Shown: in pieces, positions 1-5,747 of the stretch | How positions within the stretch are numbered: position 1 is the stretch's first letter | Layout: the number at the start of each line of letters is the position of its first letter | NCBI GenBank assembly: GCA_927798505.1 | Contig: CAKMNE010000098.1 | Coordinates: 1-5,747, forward strand | Length of the DNA: 5,747 bases | From: an uncultured Bacteroidales bacterium | Lineage (GTDB): Bacteria; Bacteroidota; Bacteroidia; Bacteroidales; UBA932 | Reading direction: 5' to 3' | Notes under the pieces: generated by a model | The model's input: the letters and a program-made list of their open reading frames with translations, nothing else | Database searches by the model: none | What the model was told of the DNA's origin: nothing | Made by a program: the position numbers and the translations under genes

Positions 1-932
1 TTCTGGCAGCCGTCCTCGATGTAGGATTCAATCATCATTCCCTTCAGGAGCTTGCGTATGTCGGCATTGTGATTGGCGCTGTGAATCACCTCCTTGGCAA
101 TGCGCACCTGCTCCAGGTACTTCTTGCCGGAGTTGGAGTGGTTGGTATCCACGATAAGAGATGGATTCTGCAGCCCGCTCTCCGCATACAGGGCGCAGAG
201 ATGCTCCAAATCCTCATAGTGATAGTTTGGATGGTTCACTCCCTTGGAATCCACGAAGCCTCGCAGAATGGCGTGGGTGAGCATATTGCCCTTGCTCTCA
301 ACCTCCCAGTTGCGGTAGATGAAGGTATGGCTGCTCTGTCCCGCCCTGATGGCATTCATCATTACGGAGAGGTCTCCTCCGGTCGGATTCTTCATGCCCA
401 CAGGCACGTCCAGGCCGCTGGCGGTAAGCCTGTGCTGCTGGTTTTCCACAGAGCGGGCGCCCACGGCGACATAGGATAGAAGATCAGAAAGGAATTTGTG
501 GTTTTCCGGATAAAGCATTTCGTCCGCGCAGCTGAAGCCCGTCTCGTTGATGGCCCTCATATGCAGTTTGCGTATGGAAATCAGGCCCTTGAGCATGTCA
601 GGTGAGTTGAGCGGGTCCGGCTGGTGCAGCATGCCCTTGTAACCGGCTCCCGTGGTGCGCGGCTTGTTGGTGTAGATGCGCGGAATGATGAAGATGCGGT
701 CCTTCACCTCCTCCTGCACCTTGCGCAGGCGGGTGATGTAGTCAATGACGGCATCTCCGCGGTCGGCGGAGCAGGGGCCGATAATCAGCAGCAGCCTGTC
801 ATCCTTCCCCTCAAAGATATCGGCAATCTGGCGGTCGTTCTCTTTCTTGGCCAAAGCCCCTTCTTCAGAAATGGGGTACATCTCCTTCACTTCCTGCGGG
901 ATAAGGAGCCTCCGCTTGAAAATCATATTCAT
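1..932 (-). CDS. aroG: DAHP synthase (3-deoxy-7-phosphoheptulonate synthase), class I AroG-type, 3' end cut by window edge
   Basis: The enzyme condenses phosphoenolpyruvate and erythrose 4-phosphate to DAHP, the first step of the shikimate pathway, in the cytoplasm. I translated 310 residues before the left edge; E. coli AroG has 350, so about 40 are probably missing. Visible landmarks are GPCS (residues 52-55, metal-ligand Cys54), PRTT (91-94), GARSVENQQHR (158-168), the catalytic Lys in GMKN (Lys181), LRG (223-225), VDTNHSNSGKK (261-271, metal-ligand His265) and the metal-ligand Glu302 in MMIES. The fourth metal ligand, an Asp, would lie past the edge. The ATG at 932 starts 8 bases after the tyrA stop, so this is the third gene of the operon; a second in-frame ATG lies at 926 and neither has a clear ribosome binding site. 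By-eye alignment shows several E. coli phenylalanine-pocket residues replaced (see findings). The family is clear; the exact paralogue name (aroF, aroG or aroH) is not, so the symbol is a family label. Confidence 0.93.
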   Translation of the reverse strand, partial: MNMIFKRRLLIPQEVKEMYPISEEGALAKKENDRQIADIFEGKDDRLLLIIGPCSADRGDAVIDYITRLRKVQEEVKDRIFIIPRIYTNKPRTTGAGYKGMLHQPDPLNSPDMLKGLISIRKLHMRAINETGFSCADEMLYPENHKFLSDLLSYVAVGARSVENQQHRLTASGLDVPVGMKNPTGGDLSVMMNAIRAGQSSHTFIYRNWEVESKGNMLTHAILRGFVDSKGVNHPNYHYEDLEHLCALYAESGLQNPSLIVDTNHSNSGKKYLEQVRIAKEVIHSANHNADIRKLLKGMMIESYIEDGCQ

Positions 933-940
933 AAGCTTTG

Positions 941-1780
941 CTATTTGTCAAAATAAGACCGCCTCTCGGTGGAAAGGCGCATCATCTGCTTCATCTTTCC
1001 GCTGTCCTCCATTTCAAGGGCGTCACGCAGTTCCTTGAACTTGTCTGCAAAGAGGTCCATCTGCCTGAGCAGTTCCTCCTTGTTCTCCAGGAAGAGCTCA
1101 GTCCACATATCCTCGTTGATGCGGGCAATGCGGGTAAGGTCGCGAAAGGAGTCTCCGGTGTAATCCACCATATGGTGGGATTCCTTGCAGTCCATAAGGG
1201 TAACAGCGATGCAGTGAGTGAGCTGTGAGAGGAAGCCTATCATCTCGTCGTGAGCCTCGGGGCTGAGGCGGGAGATTTTCCTGAATCCCAGATGCCGGGC
1301 AAGACCTTCGATCCTGGCAATTGCCTGCTCGCTGTTGCACTCTGTCGGAGTGATGATGAAGTTGGCGCCGTGGAAGATGGAAGCGTCGGCGTTCTGCACT
1401 CCATAGACTTCGCGTCCGGCCATAGGGTGGGCAGGGACGAACTCCAGGTCAGGTCGCAGGATGGACTGGATTTCAGGTACTATCCTGCCCTTCACGCCCG
1501 TAACGTCGCTGATTATCGCTCCGCTGCGCAGCCACTGCTGGTTCTCGCGCACCCATTGCTTGAAAACATGGGGATAGAGCGAGCATATCACCACATCCCA
1601 GCGTCCCAGCCATTCCGGGTCGATTTCGGTAGTGCCGCAGCTGATAATGCCCTTCTGCAGAGCGAAGTCTATGCTCGAGCGGCTGCGTGTCAGCGCACCC
1701 ACTTCGAAGCCTGCGCGAGTAAGCCCTTCCGCATAGGAGCCTCCTATGAGTCCCAGCCCGACTATCAGAATCCTATCCAT
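941..1780 (-). CDS. tyrA: Prephenate dehydrogenase, monofunctional TyrA
   Basis: This 279-residue cytoplasmic enzyme oxidatively decarboxylates prephenate to 4-hydroxyphenylpyruvate, the tyrosine precursor, using NAD(P)+. The N-terminus starts directly with a Rossmann strand and the nucleotide-binding GLGLIGGS (residues 8-15, GxGxxG pattern). The TyrA signature AHPMAGRE follows at 117-124 with His118, then a histidine-containing helix (AHDEMIGFLSQLTH, His177 and His189) and the substrate-binding FRDLTRIA (212-219). No chorismate mutase or ACT domain is attached, and the length fits a minimal TyrA. An in-frame ATG lies 93 bases further upstream, but the extension runs back inside pheA and lacks family features, so I chose 1780. 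That start lies inside the pheA stop (ATGGATAG, 8-bp overlap), which suggests translational coupling. Whether NAD or NADP is used cannot be decided by eye. Confidence 0.95.
   Translation of the reverse strand: MDRILIVGLGLIGGSYAEGLTRAGFEVGALTRSRSSIDFALQKGIISCGTTEIDPEWLGRWDVVICSLYPHVFKQWVRENQQWLRSGAIISDVTGVKGRIVPEIQSILRPDLEFVPAHPMAGREVYGVQNADASIFHGANFIITPTECNSEQAIARIEGLARHLGFRKISRLSPEAHDEMIGFLSQLTHCIAVTLMDCKESHHMVDYTGDSFRDLTRIARINEDMWTELFLENKEELLRQMDLFADKFKELRDALEMEDSGKMKQMMRLSTERRSYFDK
1773..1780 (-). other. 8-bp pheA/tyrA overlap, likely translational coupling
   Basis: On the minus strand the bases read ATGGATAG: the tyrA start ATG and the pheA stop TAG share this octamer in different frames. 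There is only a weak purine run (AGAAGA) just before the ATG. The arrangement is typical of coupled translation, in which a ribosome finishing pheA reinitiates on tyrA; the coupling itself is inferred. Confidence 0.8.
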
Positions 1781-2870
1781 TCTTCTGCGAAGTGAAGGAA
1801 CCAACGAGCTTGAGGCGGTCGCACACGCTTCCAAGGGCGTGCAGCATATCCTGTCCGTCTTCGGTCTGGACATCGCCGTCCAGCTCCATATAGAAATAAT
1901 AGTTCCACATCAGCTCCTTCATAGGGCGGCTCTTCAGGGAGCACATGTTGAACCCGTGCGCACCTATTATGTTCAGCGTCTTGGCAAGGGCACCGGCTTC
2001 ATTCTTGACGGTGAAGGTAAGGATGAAATGCCTTCCCATCTTGGCCTTGGCATTCTCGGTGCAGCGGCTGCGCGAAAAGGCGGCAAACCTCGTAGTGTTG
2101 GTGGAACTTGAGTTGATATGAGGCTCTATAAGCTTGAGTCCGAAGAGTTCGGCCGATTCCAGACTGGCTATCGCCGCGATGGAAGGATCCTTCTTTTCGG
2201 CTACGTACCTTGCCGCCATGGCGGTGTTGGGAAATTCGTTGACCGAGTAGCCGTTTTTGCGTATGAAGGCGGAGCATTGGCTTATGGCCTGCGGATGGCT
2301 CACCACCTCCCTGATGCTCTCGCGGGTAGTGCCTTCACAGCCGAGCAGATTCTGCACCGCAGCAATCTCCACTACCTGATTGACATACAGGGACCCGGCA
2401 AACATAAGATCCATAACATTAGCCACGTCACCTGCGAAACTGTTCTCTATGGGGAGCACGGCGCAATCTGTAAGATTGTTCTCGCAGCTCCTGTAGGTAT
2501 CCTCGAAATTGCTGAAAGGCACCAGTTCCGCTTCCGGGAACATATGCTTTGCGGCTATGTGGGCAAAAGCCCCGGGAACTCCGCAATATGCCACCCTCAT
2601 GCCTTCCATAATCCTGCTTTGATAGGCCTTGGAAGTGTCCATCAGCCCCTTTTGGAAACGTGCATAGTATTCTCTTATGCTATCGTCCTTGATGAGGGAT
2701 GAGTTCTTCGCAATCACTTCAGCCTCCCTTGCGGAGTCTGTGATTGAAAGTGCGTGTTCGCGTTTGAACTGGGCCACCTGACGGCACTGCAGCATTCTTT
2801 CCTCGAAGAGAGAAGCCATCTGTGCGTCAAGGGAATTGATCCTTTTGCGTATTTCGTCGAGTTTGTCCAT
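1773..2870 (-). CDS. pheA: Bifunctional chorismate mutase / prephenate dehydratase (P-protein) with ACT domain
   Basis: The 365-residue protein converts chorismate to prephenate and prephenate to phenylpyruvate, the phenylalanine precursor. Residues 1-88 form an AroQ-type chorismate mutase; the E. coli active-site set is recognisable as Arg8, Arg25, Lys36, Asp45, Arg48, Glu49 and probably Gln84. Residues 91-268 are the dehydratase, opening with VAYCGVPGAFAHIAA and containing LPIENSFAG (139-147), VSHPQAISQC (190-199) and the catalytic NTTRF (258-262). Residues 280-360 are a regulatory ACT domain with GALA (293-296) and SLKSRP (311-316), the places where phenylalanine binds in this family; the usual Glu of ESRP is Lys313. 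This is the first gene of the aromatic operon, with a -7 box only 7 bases upstream of the ATG and no Shine-Dalgarno. Its stop overlaps the tyrA start. All domains appear intact. Confidence 0.96.
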   Translation of the reverse strand: MDKLDEIRKRINSLDAQMASLFEERMLQCRQVAQFKREHALSITDSAREAEVIAKNSSLIKDDSIREYYARFQKGLMDTSKAYQSRIMEGMRVAYCGVPGAFAHIAAKHMFPEAELVPFSNFEDTYRSCENNLTDCAVLPIENSFAGDVANVMDLMFAGSLYVNQVVEIAAVQNLLGCEGTTRESIREVVSHPQAISQCSAFIRKNGYSVNEFPNTAMAARYVAEKKDPSIAAIASLESAELFGLKLIEPHINSSSTNTTRFAAFSRSRCTENAKAKMGRHFILTFTVKNEAGALAKTLNIIGAHGFNMCSLKSRPMKELMWNYYFYMELDGDVQTEDGQDMLHALGSVCDRLKLVGSFTSQKNG

Positions 2871-2877
2871 AAGGTCA

Positions 2878-2885
2878 CAAATATA
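2878..2885 (-). promoter_or_regulatory. Bacteroidetes -7 promoter box for the pheA-tyrA-DAHP synthase operon
   Basis: The minus strand reads TATATTTG, a perfect match to the TAnnTTTG -7 consensus of the Bacteroidetes primary sigma factor. It ends 7 bases before the pheA ATG, so transcription should begin within a few bases of the start codon. I see no good TTG/TTTG -33 element at the usual 19-21 base spacing; that stretch is a T-rich run. Such a short leader leaves no room for a T-box, peptide attenuator or riboswitch. Confidence 0.6.
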
Positions 2886-2913
2886 ATAAATCGCTCGGGA
2901 AAGAAAAAAATAC

Positions 2914-2921
2914 TATCTTTG
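2914..2921 (+). promoter_or_regulatory. Bacteroidetes -7 promoter box for the GtrA-like gene
   Basis: TATCTTTG matches TAnnTTTG exactly and lies 17 bases upstream of the ATG at 2939 (5 bases before an alternative TTG at 2927). A transcript starting about 5-8 bases after the box would begin at or beyond the TTG, which favours the ATG as the true start. No clear -33 TTTG is visible upstream. The 28 bases between this box and the opposing pheA box would have to hold both -33 regions. Confidence 0.55.
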
Positions 2922-2938
2922 TAAACTTGCGTCTGGAA

Positions 2939-3394
2939 ATGGACATCAAAGGCTTAGTCACAAAGATAGCAAAATACTGTTTTACCACTCTTCTGGGTAC
3001 GATTACGGATACCATTGTCCTATGGTGTCTGACCCATTTCGTGTTTGGGGACAGCCATTTCGAGCAGTACATCCTTTCTCCTTGCATATCCTTCGAATGC
3101 GCGGTTTTTGTAAATTATCTTACCGCGTACTTCTATGTATGGAAGGATAGAATCAACAGGCAGAAAAGTGGTGTTTTTCTCGGCCATTTCTGGAAATACA
3201 ACATCTCCTGCATTTCCGCTTTCATACTCAAAATGTTTATTCTGAATGGTATAGCAGTAGCCTTCAAGTGGGATCCGGTTATCTGTAACCTTGTTGCCCT
3301 ATGCTTCTCCGGAGTGCTGAATTTCAGTATGAACGAGTTTGTGATTTTCCGGAAAAAAGAAGGTAAAGAGCCAAAAGACAGGAACTTGCAATAA
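2939..3394 (+). CDS. GtrA-like family small integral membrane protein
   Basis: From the ATG at 2939 the protein has 151 residues and about four hydrophobic segments (roughly 13-35, 46-67, 83-107 and 113-136). The pattern matches GtrA-like proteins: a first segment containing LLGTITDTIVL, the FVNYLTAYFYVWKDR motif (57-71) after the second, and a terminal NFSMNEFVIFRKK (128-140) that mirrors the family's N-x-x-x-N-x-F-x-F ending. GtrA-like proteins are thought to help move polyprenyl-linked sugars across the inner membrane, but many members have no known role. A reading frame from TTG at 2927 would add four residues; I prefer the ATG because the promoter lies so close. This is the only plus-strand gene here and is visibly more A/T-rich than pheA. 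Its last 71 bases overlap the convergent VanZ-like gene. No glycosyltransferase is adjacent to indicate a substrate. Confidence 0.82.
   Translation: MDIKGLVTKIAKYCFTTLLGTITDTIVLWCLTHFVFGDSHFEQYILSPCISFECAVFVNYLTAYFYVWKDRINRQKSGVFLGHFWKYNISCISAFILKMFILNGIAVAFKWDPVICNLVALCFSGVLNFSMNEFVIFRKKEGKEPKDRNLQ
3324..3394. other. 71-bp tail-to-tail overlap of the GtrA-like and VanZ-like genes
   Basis: The plus-strand GtrA-like gene stops at 3392-3394 (TAA) and the minus-strand VanZ-like gene stops at 3324-3326 (TGA on its own strand). The shared bases encode the family-typical NEFVIF ending on one strand and the last 22 or so residues of the VanZ-like protein on the other, so neither tail is simply read-through. 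There is no intergenic space and I see no hairpin plus T-run terminator, so the two transcripts probably overlap. Confidence 0.8.
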
Positions 3395-3749
3395 GTCCTG
3401 CCGCATCCGCGACAAAATCCATCACATCCTTGTCCCTGTACTCGGTAAGCCCTTGAATAAATTCCGTCAATCCTGCAAGCATAAAGCCCAATAGCAGTAA
3501 GGCAAGTATTGCCAGCGCTGACCTTCGCGTCGGTTTTCTTTTCAGGTTCAGGGAGAAAAACGCCACGATGGGGAAGGGGAGGAAAAGGCAGAAATGCACG
3601 AACTTGTCAAATGGAATGAACAAATTCCACTGCTGCACTGTCGGCAGGCTGTCGGGCTTGCTGAAGCACACCCACAGCACTGCTGTGAGATAAAGCAGCA
3701 TCAGCAATCTCCAGAACAGGAGGGCCTTATTAGAGGGACTGCATGTCAT
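3324..3749 (-). CDS. VanZ-like family membrane protein
   Basis: The 141-residue protein has about four hydrophobic segments (roughly 10-29, 50-67, 77-97 and 113-132). It shows the VanZ-like pattern: DKFVHF (48-53) at the start of the second segment, then GLTEFIQGLTEYRDKDVMDFVADAAG (93-118), with the conserved Glu96, Gln99, Arg105, Asp111 and Gly118. VanZ itself raises teicoplanin resistance in enterococci by an incompletely understood mechanism. Chromosomal VanZ-like proteins of this size are common and mostly uncharacterised, so resistance should not be assumed. The start at 3749 overlaps the end of the ABC exporter gene by 20 bases, which suggests co-transcription and coupling; the next internal Met (17) would cut into the first membrane segment. 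The 3' end overlaps the GtrA-like gene by 71 bases. Confidence 0.8.
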   Translation of the reverse strand: MTCSPSNKALLFWRLLMLLYLTAVLWVCFSKPDSLPTVQQWNLFIPFDKFVHFCLFLPFPIVAFFSLNLKRKPTRRSALAILALLLLGFMLAGLTEFIQGLTEYRDKDVMDFVADAAGLIASSCLLALYLLFSGKSQTRSY

Positions 3750-5559
3750 ATAGCTTTCTGTATATCCCTCCCAGTTCGATCAGTTGGTCGTGGGTGCCGC
3801 GCTCCACTATCCTTCCCTCGGACATAACAATGATTTCGTCTGCATTCTTGACGGTTGAGAGCCTGTGTGCTATGGCAATTGTCGTGCGTGTTGACATAAG
3901 CCGGTCCAGAGCCTCCTGCACCAGTCTTTCGGATTCGGTATCAAGAGAAGCCGTAGCCTCGTCGAGAATGAGTATCGGAGGGTTCTTCAGTATGGCGCGG
4001 GCTATTGAGATTCTCTGCCTTTGTCCTCCCGAGAGCTTGGCGCCGCGGTCTCCGATATTTTCCTGGTAGCCCAGAGGTTTCTCCATTATGAAATCGTGGG
4101 CATTGGCAATCCTTGCCGCCTCCTCTACCTGCTCCGGGGTGGCATTCTCCACTCCGAATGCGATATTGTTGAAAATGGTATCGTTGAACAGAATAGGCTC
4201 CTGGTTCACATTGCCAATGAGCGAGCGCAGGTCCGCGAGCCGCAGCTTGCGCACATCCTTGCCGTCAATTTCAACACTGCCGGCGCATACGTCATAGAAA
4301 CGTGGAATCAGGTCCACCAGGGTGGACTTTCCGGCTCCTGACGAGCCTACGATGGCTATGGTCTTGCCCTTGCCTATGCTGAGATTGATGCCGTCCAGAA
4401 TCTTGCGGCTGCCGTCATAGCTGAAGTCCACGTCCCTGAAGCGAATCTCTTTTTCGAAACCCTTGAGTTCCAGCGGTTGAGCCGGCTCCGTCAGCGGATT
4501 GACAGCATCCAGGATTTTGTCTATCCTCTCCATTGAAGCAAGACCCTTCGGTACGGAATAGGCCGCTTTGGAGAGGTCTTTGATAGGCTGGATGATGCTG
4601 TAGAGTATGGTCATATATGCTATGAAGGCCGGCGCGTCTATGGTGGTGCTCTTGCCGATAATCAGGGTACCTCCGAACCATAGTACAATGGCAATCATCA
4701 CGCTGCCGAGCAGTTCGCTTACCGGATGGGCGCTGGCCTGCCGCACTCCCACGAGGGTGTTCTTGCGCTTCATGTCGCCCGTAACCTTGTCGAAGCGATC
4801 TCCCATCTTCTTCTCTGCCAGGAAGGCCTTGATAATGCGCAGGCCTCCTAGGGTTTCCTCCACCTGCGACATCGTATCACTCCAGAACTTTTGTGCTTCC
4901 AGCGAGCGGGCCTTCAATTTGCGTCCTATAAGCCCCATAATGAATATCATCACCGGTGCGAAGACCAGGGTGAACAGGGTAAGCTGCCAGGACATATAGC
5001 ACAGTACCGTCAGGTAGATGATAATCAGGATAGGGTTTTTGATCAGCATGTCAAGGGTGCTGGTGATGGAGGACTCCACCTCTCCCACATCACCGCTGAT
5101 GCGGGCAATGATGTCACCCTTGCGCTCCTGGGAGAAAAAGCCTATCGGAAGGGAAAGAATCTTTCGGTATATTTCCATTCTCAGGTCCCTTACTATACCC
5201 GTGCGGATTGGAACCATCACGGCGGATGAGCCGAAGTAGCAGGAAGTCTTTATGGCCGTAATCGCACAGAAAGCAAGGCAAAGGCCGAGCAGCACACGGC
5301 TGTGCCCATATGCCTCAATCCATTGTCCCACAAAGTAATATACATTTCCTGTGATGTCCGAAAAGTCCTTCACCTGATTCCAGGGAATGAAATCGAACGC
5401 AGCTCCGGAGGTGTCGAAGAGCATCTTCAGAATAGGAATCAGAAGCGAGAATGAAAACACATTGAACACTGCGGAGAGTATGTTCAGAAGTACCGAACCT
5501 CCAAGGTAGCCCACATAGGGCCTGACATATTTTTTGATTACTTTCCAGAATTCTTTCAT
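3730..5559 (-). CDS. ABC exporter half-transporter, MsbA/LmrA type (fused membrane and ATPase domains)
   Basis: The 609-residue protein has the standard length and order of a homodimeric type IV ABC exporter. Residues 1-335 hold six predicted membrane segments (about 17-45, 88-110, 172-190, 192-212, 280-302, 310-326). The ATPase domain (about 370-609) has all motifs: A-loop Tyr381, Walker A GSSGAGKST (405-413), Q-loop Gln453, signature LSGGQ (509-513), Walker B ILILDE (529-534) with catalytic Glu534, D-loop SLD (538-540) and H-loop His565. It should therefore be active. MsbA relatives flip lipid A core, other lipids or drugs; the substrate cannot be told from sequence, so I give no symbol. 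The ATG lies 9 bases after the upstream TPR gene with a weak GGGA ribosome site, and the stop overlaps the VanZ-like gene by 20 bases, so it sits mid-operon. Confidence 0.95.
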   Translation of the reverse strand: MKEFWKVIKKYVRPYVGYLGGSVLLNILSAVFNVFSFSLLIPILKMLFDTSGAAFDFIPWNQVKDFSDITGNVYYFVGQWIEAYGHSRVLLGLCLAFCAITAIKTSCYFGSSAVMVPIRTGIVRDLRMEIYRKILSLPIGFFSQERKGDIIARISGDVGEVESSITSTLDMLIKNPILIIIYLTVLCYMSWQLTLFTLVFAPVMIFIMGLIGRKLKARSLEAQKFWSDTMSQVEETLGGLRIIKAFLAEKKMGDRFDKVTGDMKRKNTLVGVRQASAHPVSELLGSVMIAIVLWFGGTLIIGKSTTIDAPAFIAYMTILYSIIQPIKDLSKAAYSVPKGLASMERIDKILDAVNPLTEPAQPLELKGFEKEIRFRDVDFSYDGSRKILDGINLSIGKGKTIAIVGSSGAGKSTLVDLIPRFYDVCAGSVEIDGKDVRKLRLADLRSLIGNVNQEPILFNDTIFNNIAFGVENATPEQVEEAARIANAHDFIMEKPLGYQENIGDRGAKLSGGQRQRISIARAILKNPPILILDEATASLDTESERLVQEALDRLMSTRTTIAIAHRLSTVKNADEIIVMSEGRIVERGTHDQLIELGGIYRKLYDMQSL

Positions 5560-5568
5560 ATATTCCCA

Positions 5569-5747
5569 CTATTCTAAGGCCTCCTTGCAGTACCTGCCGA
5601 TAACGCTGTAGGCATCCTTGACGCCCAGTTCTCCGGCCCTGGACAGGTCTATGCAGCCCTTTTCCTTGTCCCTGAGGAAAATGAGCACCAGGCCGCGGTT
5701 GAAATAGGCATCTCCCATTGAAGGGTACTCGCTTATGGCCTTGTCGT
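5569..5747 (-). CDS. TPR-like protein, C-terminal 58 residues only (5' end beyond window)
   Basis: Reading the minus strand from the right edge gives an open frame of 58 codons closed by TAG at 5569-5571. It contains DAYFNRGLVLIFLRDKEKGC followed by IDLSRAGELG and DAYSVIGRYC. This spacing of Ala/Tyr/Gly and the acidic 'DKE-C-DL-A-LG' turn resemble the last tetratricopeptide repeat and capping helix of many Bacteroidetes TPR proteins, which act as protein-protein scaffolds. The rest of the protein, including any signal peptide or other domain, is outside the window. The stop lies 9 bases before the ABC exporter start, so the two are probably co-transcribed. The TPR call is a pattern match by eye on a short fragment. 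Confidence 0.65.
   Translation of the reverse strand, partial: DKAISEYPSMGDAYFNRGLVLIFLRDKEKGCIDLSRAGELGVKDAYSVIGRYCKEALE

Noticed and set aside
69..956. Plus-strand open frames (69-479 and 624-956) at the left edge
   Set aside because: They lie opposite a continuous minus-strand DAHP synthase frame with conserved catalytic motifs, so they are not genes.
1250..1795. 181-codon plus-strand open frame opposite tyrA
   Set aside because: It is a shadow of tyrA. The minus-strand protein has all TyrA motifs, while this frame shows no recognisable family, promoter or ribosome site.
1781..1873. N-terminal extension of TyrA to an ATG at 1873
   Set aside because: The added 31 residues are only a frame-shifted reading of the pheA 3' end, and the Rossmann fold begins right after the ATG at 1780.
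2118..2702. 194-codon plus-strand open frame opposite pheA
   Set aside because: It is fully antisense to the prephenate dehydratase domain, whose motifs are intact; the frame is open because of codon bias in pheA.
2875..3087. Minus-strand 70-codon open frame opposite the GtrA-like gene
   Set aside because: It runs across the divergent promoter region and shows no family features, whereas the plus strand encodes a coherent four-segment membrane protein with a promoter.
3324..3749. Reading the VanZ-like gene as a glycopeptide resistance determinant
   Set aside because: No other van genes or mobile-element signs are present, and VanZ-like domains are widespread in chromosomes with no resistance role shown.
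3766..3772. GGGAGGG on the minus strand as a ribosome binding site for the VanZ-like gene
   Set aside because: It is 16 bases from the ATG at 3749, too far for a normal site, and is explained by Gly-Gly codons of the ABC exporter.
4021..4341. Plus-strand open frames opposite the ABC exporter (for example 4021-4341, 4607-4999, 4891-5229)
   Set aside because: They are antisense shadows of an intact exporter gene with every ATPase motif in place.

Overview
The window looks like chromosomal DNA from a Bacteroidetes (probably Bacteroidales) bacterium of intermediate GC. Three things point there. Both promoters in the only real intergenic gap carry a perfect TAnnTTTG -7 box, the hallmark of Bacteroidetes primary sigma factors. 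Start codons mostly lack a Shine-Dalgarno sequence. The TPR tail at the right edge has a style common in that phylum. Genus cannot be read from the sequence.

Left half (1-2870), minus strand: a tight aromatic amino acid operon. It is transcribed pheA (chorismate mutase-prephenate dehydratase, with ACT domain) -> tyrA (prephenate dehydrogenase) -> DAHP synthase of the AroG type, which runs off the left edge. pheA and tyrA overlap by 8 bp, and tyrA and the synthase are 8 bp apart. The operon thus encodes the first committed step of the shikimate pathway and the branch enzymes that turn chorismate towards phenylpyruvate and 4-hydroxyphenylpyruvate. No aminotransferase is present in the visible part.

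Middle (2871-3394): a 68-bp divergent promoter region drives pheA leftwards and a small GtrA-like membrane protein gene rightwards. The GtrA-like gene is the only plus-strand gene. Its 3' end overlaps a convergent VanZ-like gene by 71 bp.

Right half (3324-5747), minus strand: a second operon, transcribed TPR-protein tail (partial, at the right edge) -> MsbA-type ABC exporter half-transporter -> VanZ-like membrane protein. The genes are 9 bp apart and then overlap by 20 bp. Together with the GtrA-like protein this suggests cell-envelope work, but substrates cannot be assigned from sequence.

There is no gene-free stretch over 300 bases. I saw no RNA gene, CRISPR array, insertion sequence, recombination site or clear intrinsic terminator. 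Most of the window is ordinary core metabolism and envelope genes, and I did not find a convincing undescribed system. The points worth a second look are the altered regulatory pockets in the DAHP synthase and PheA, the domain-fusion pattern of the aromatic operon, the compact divergent promoters, and the long convergent gene overlap.
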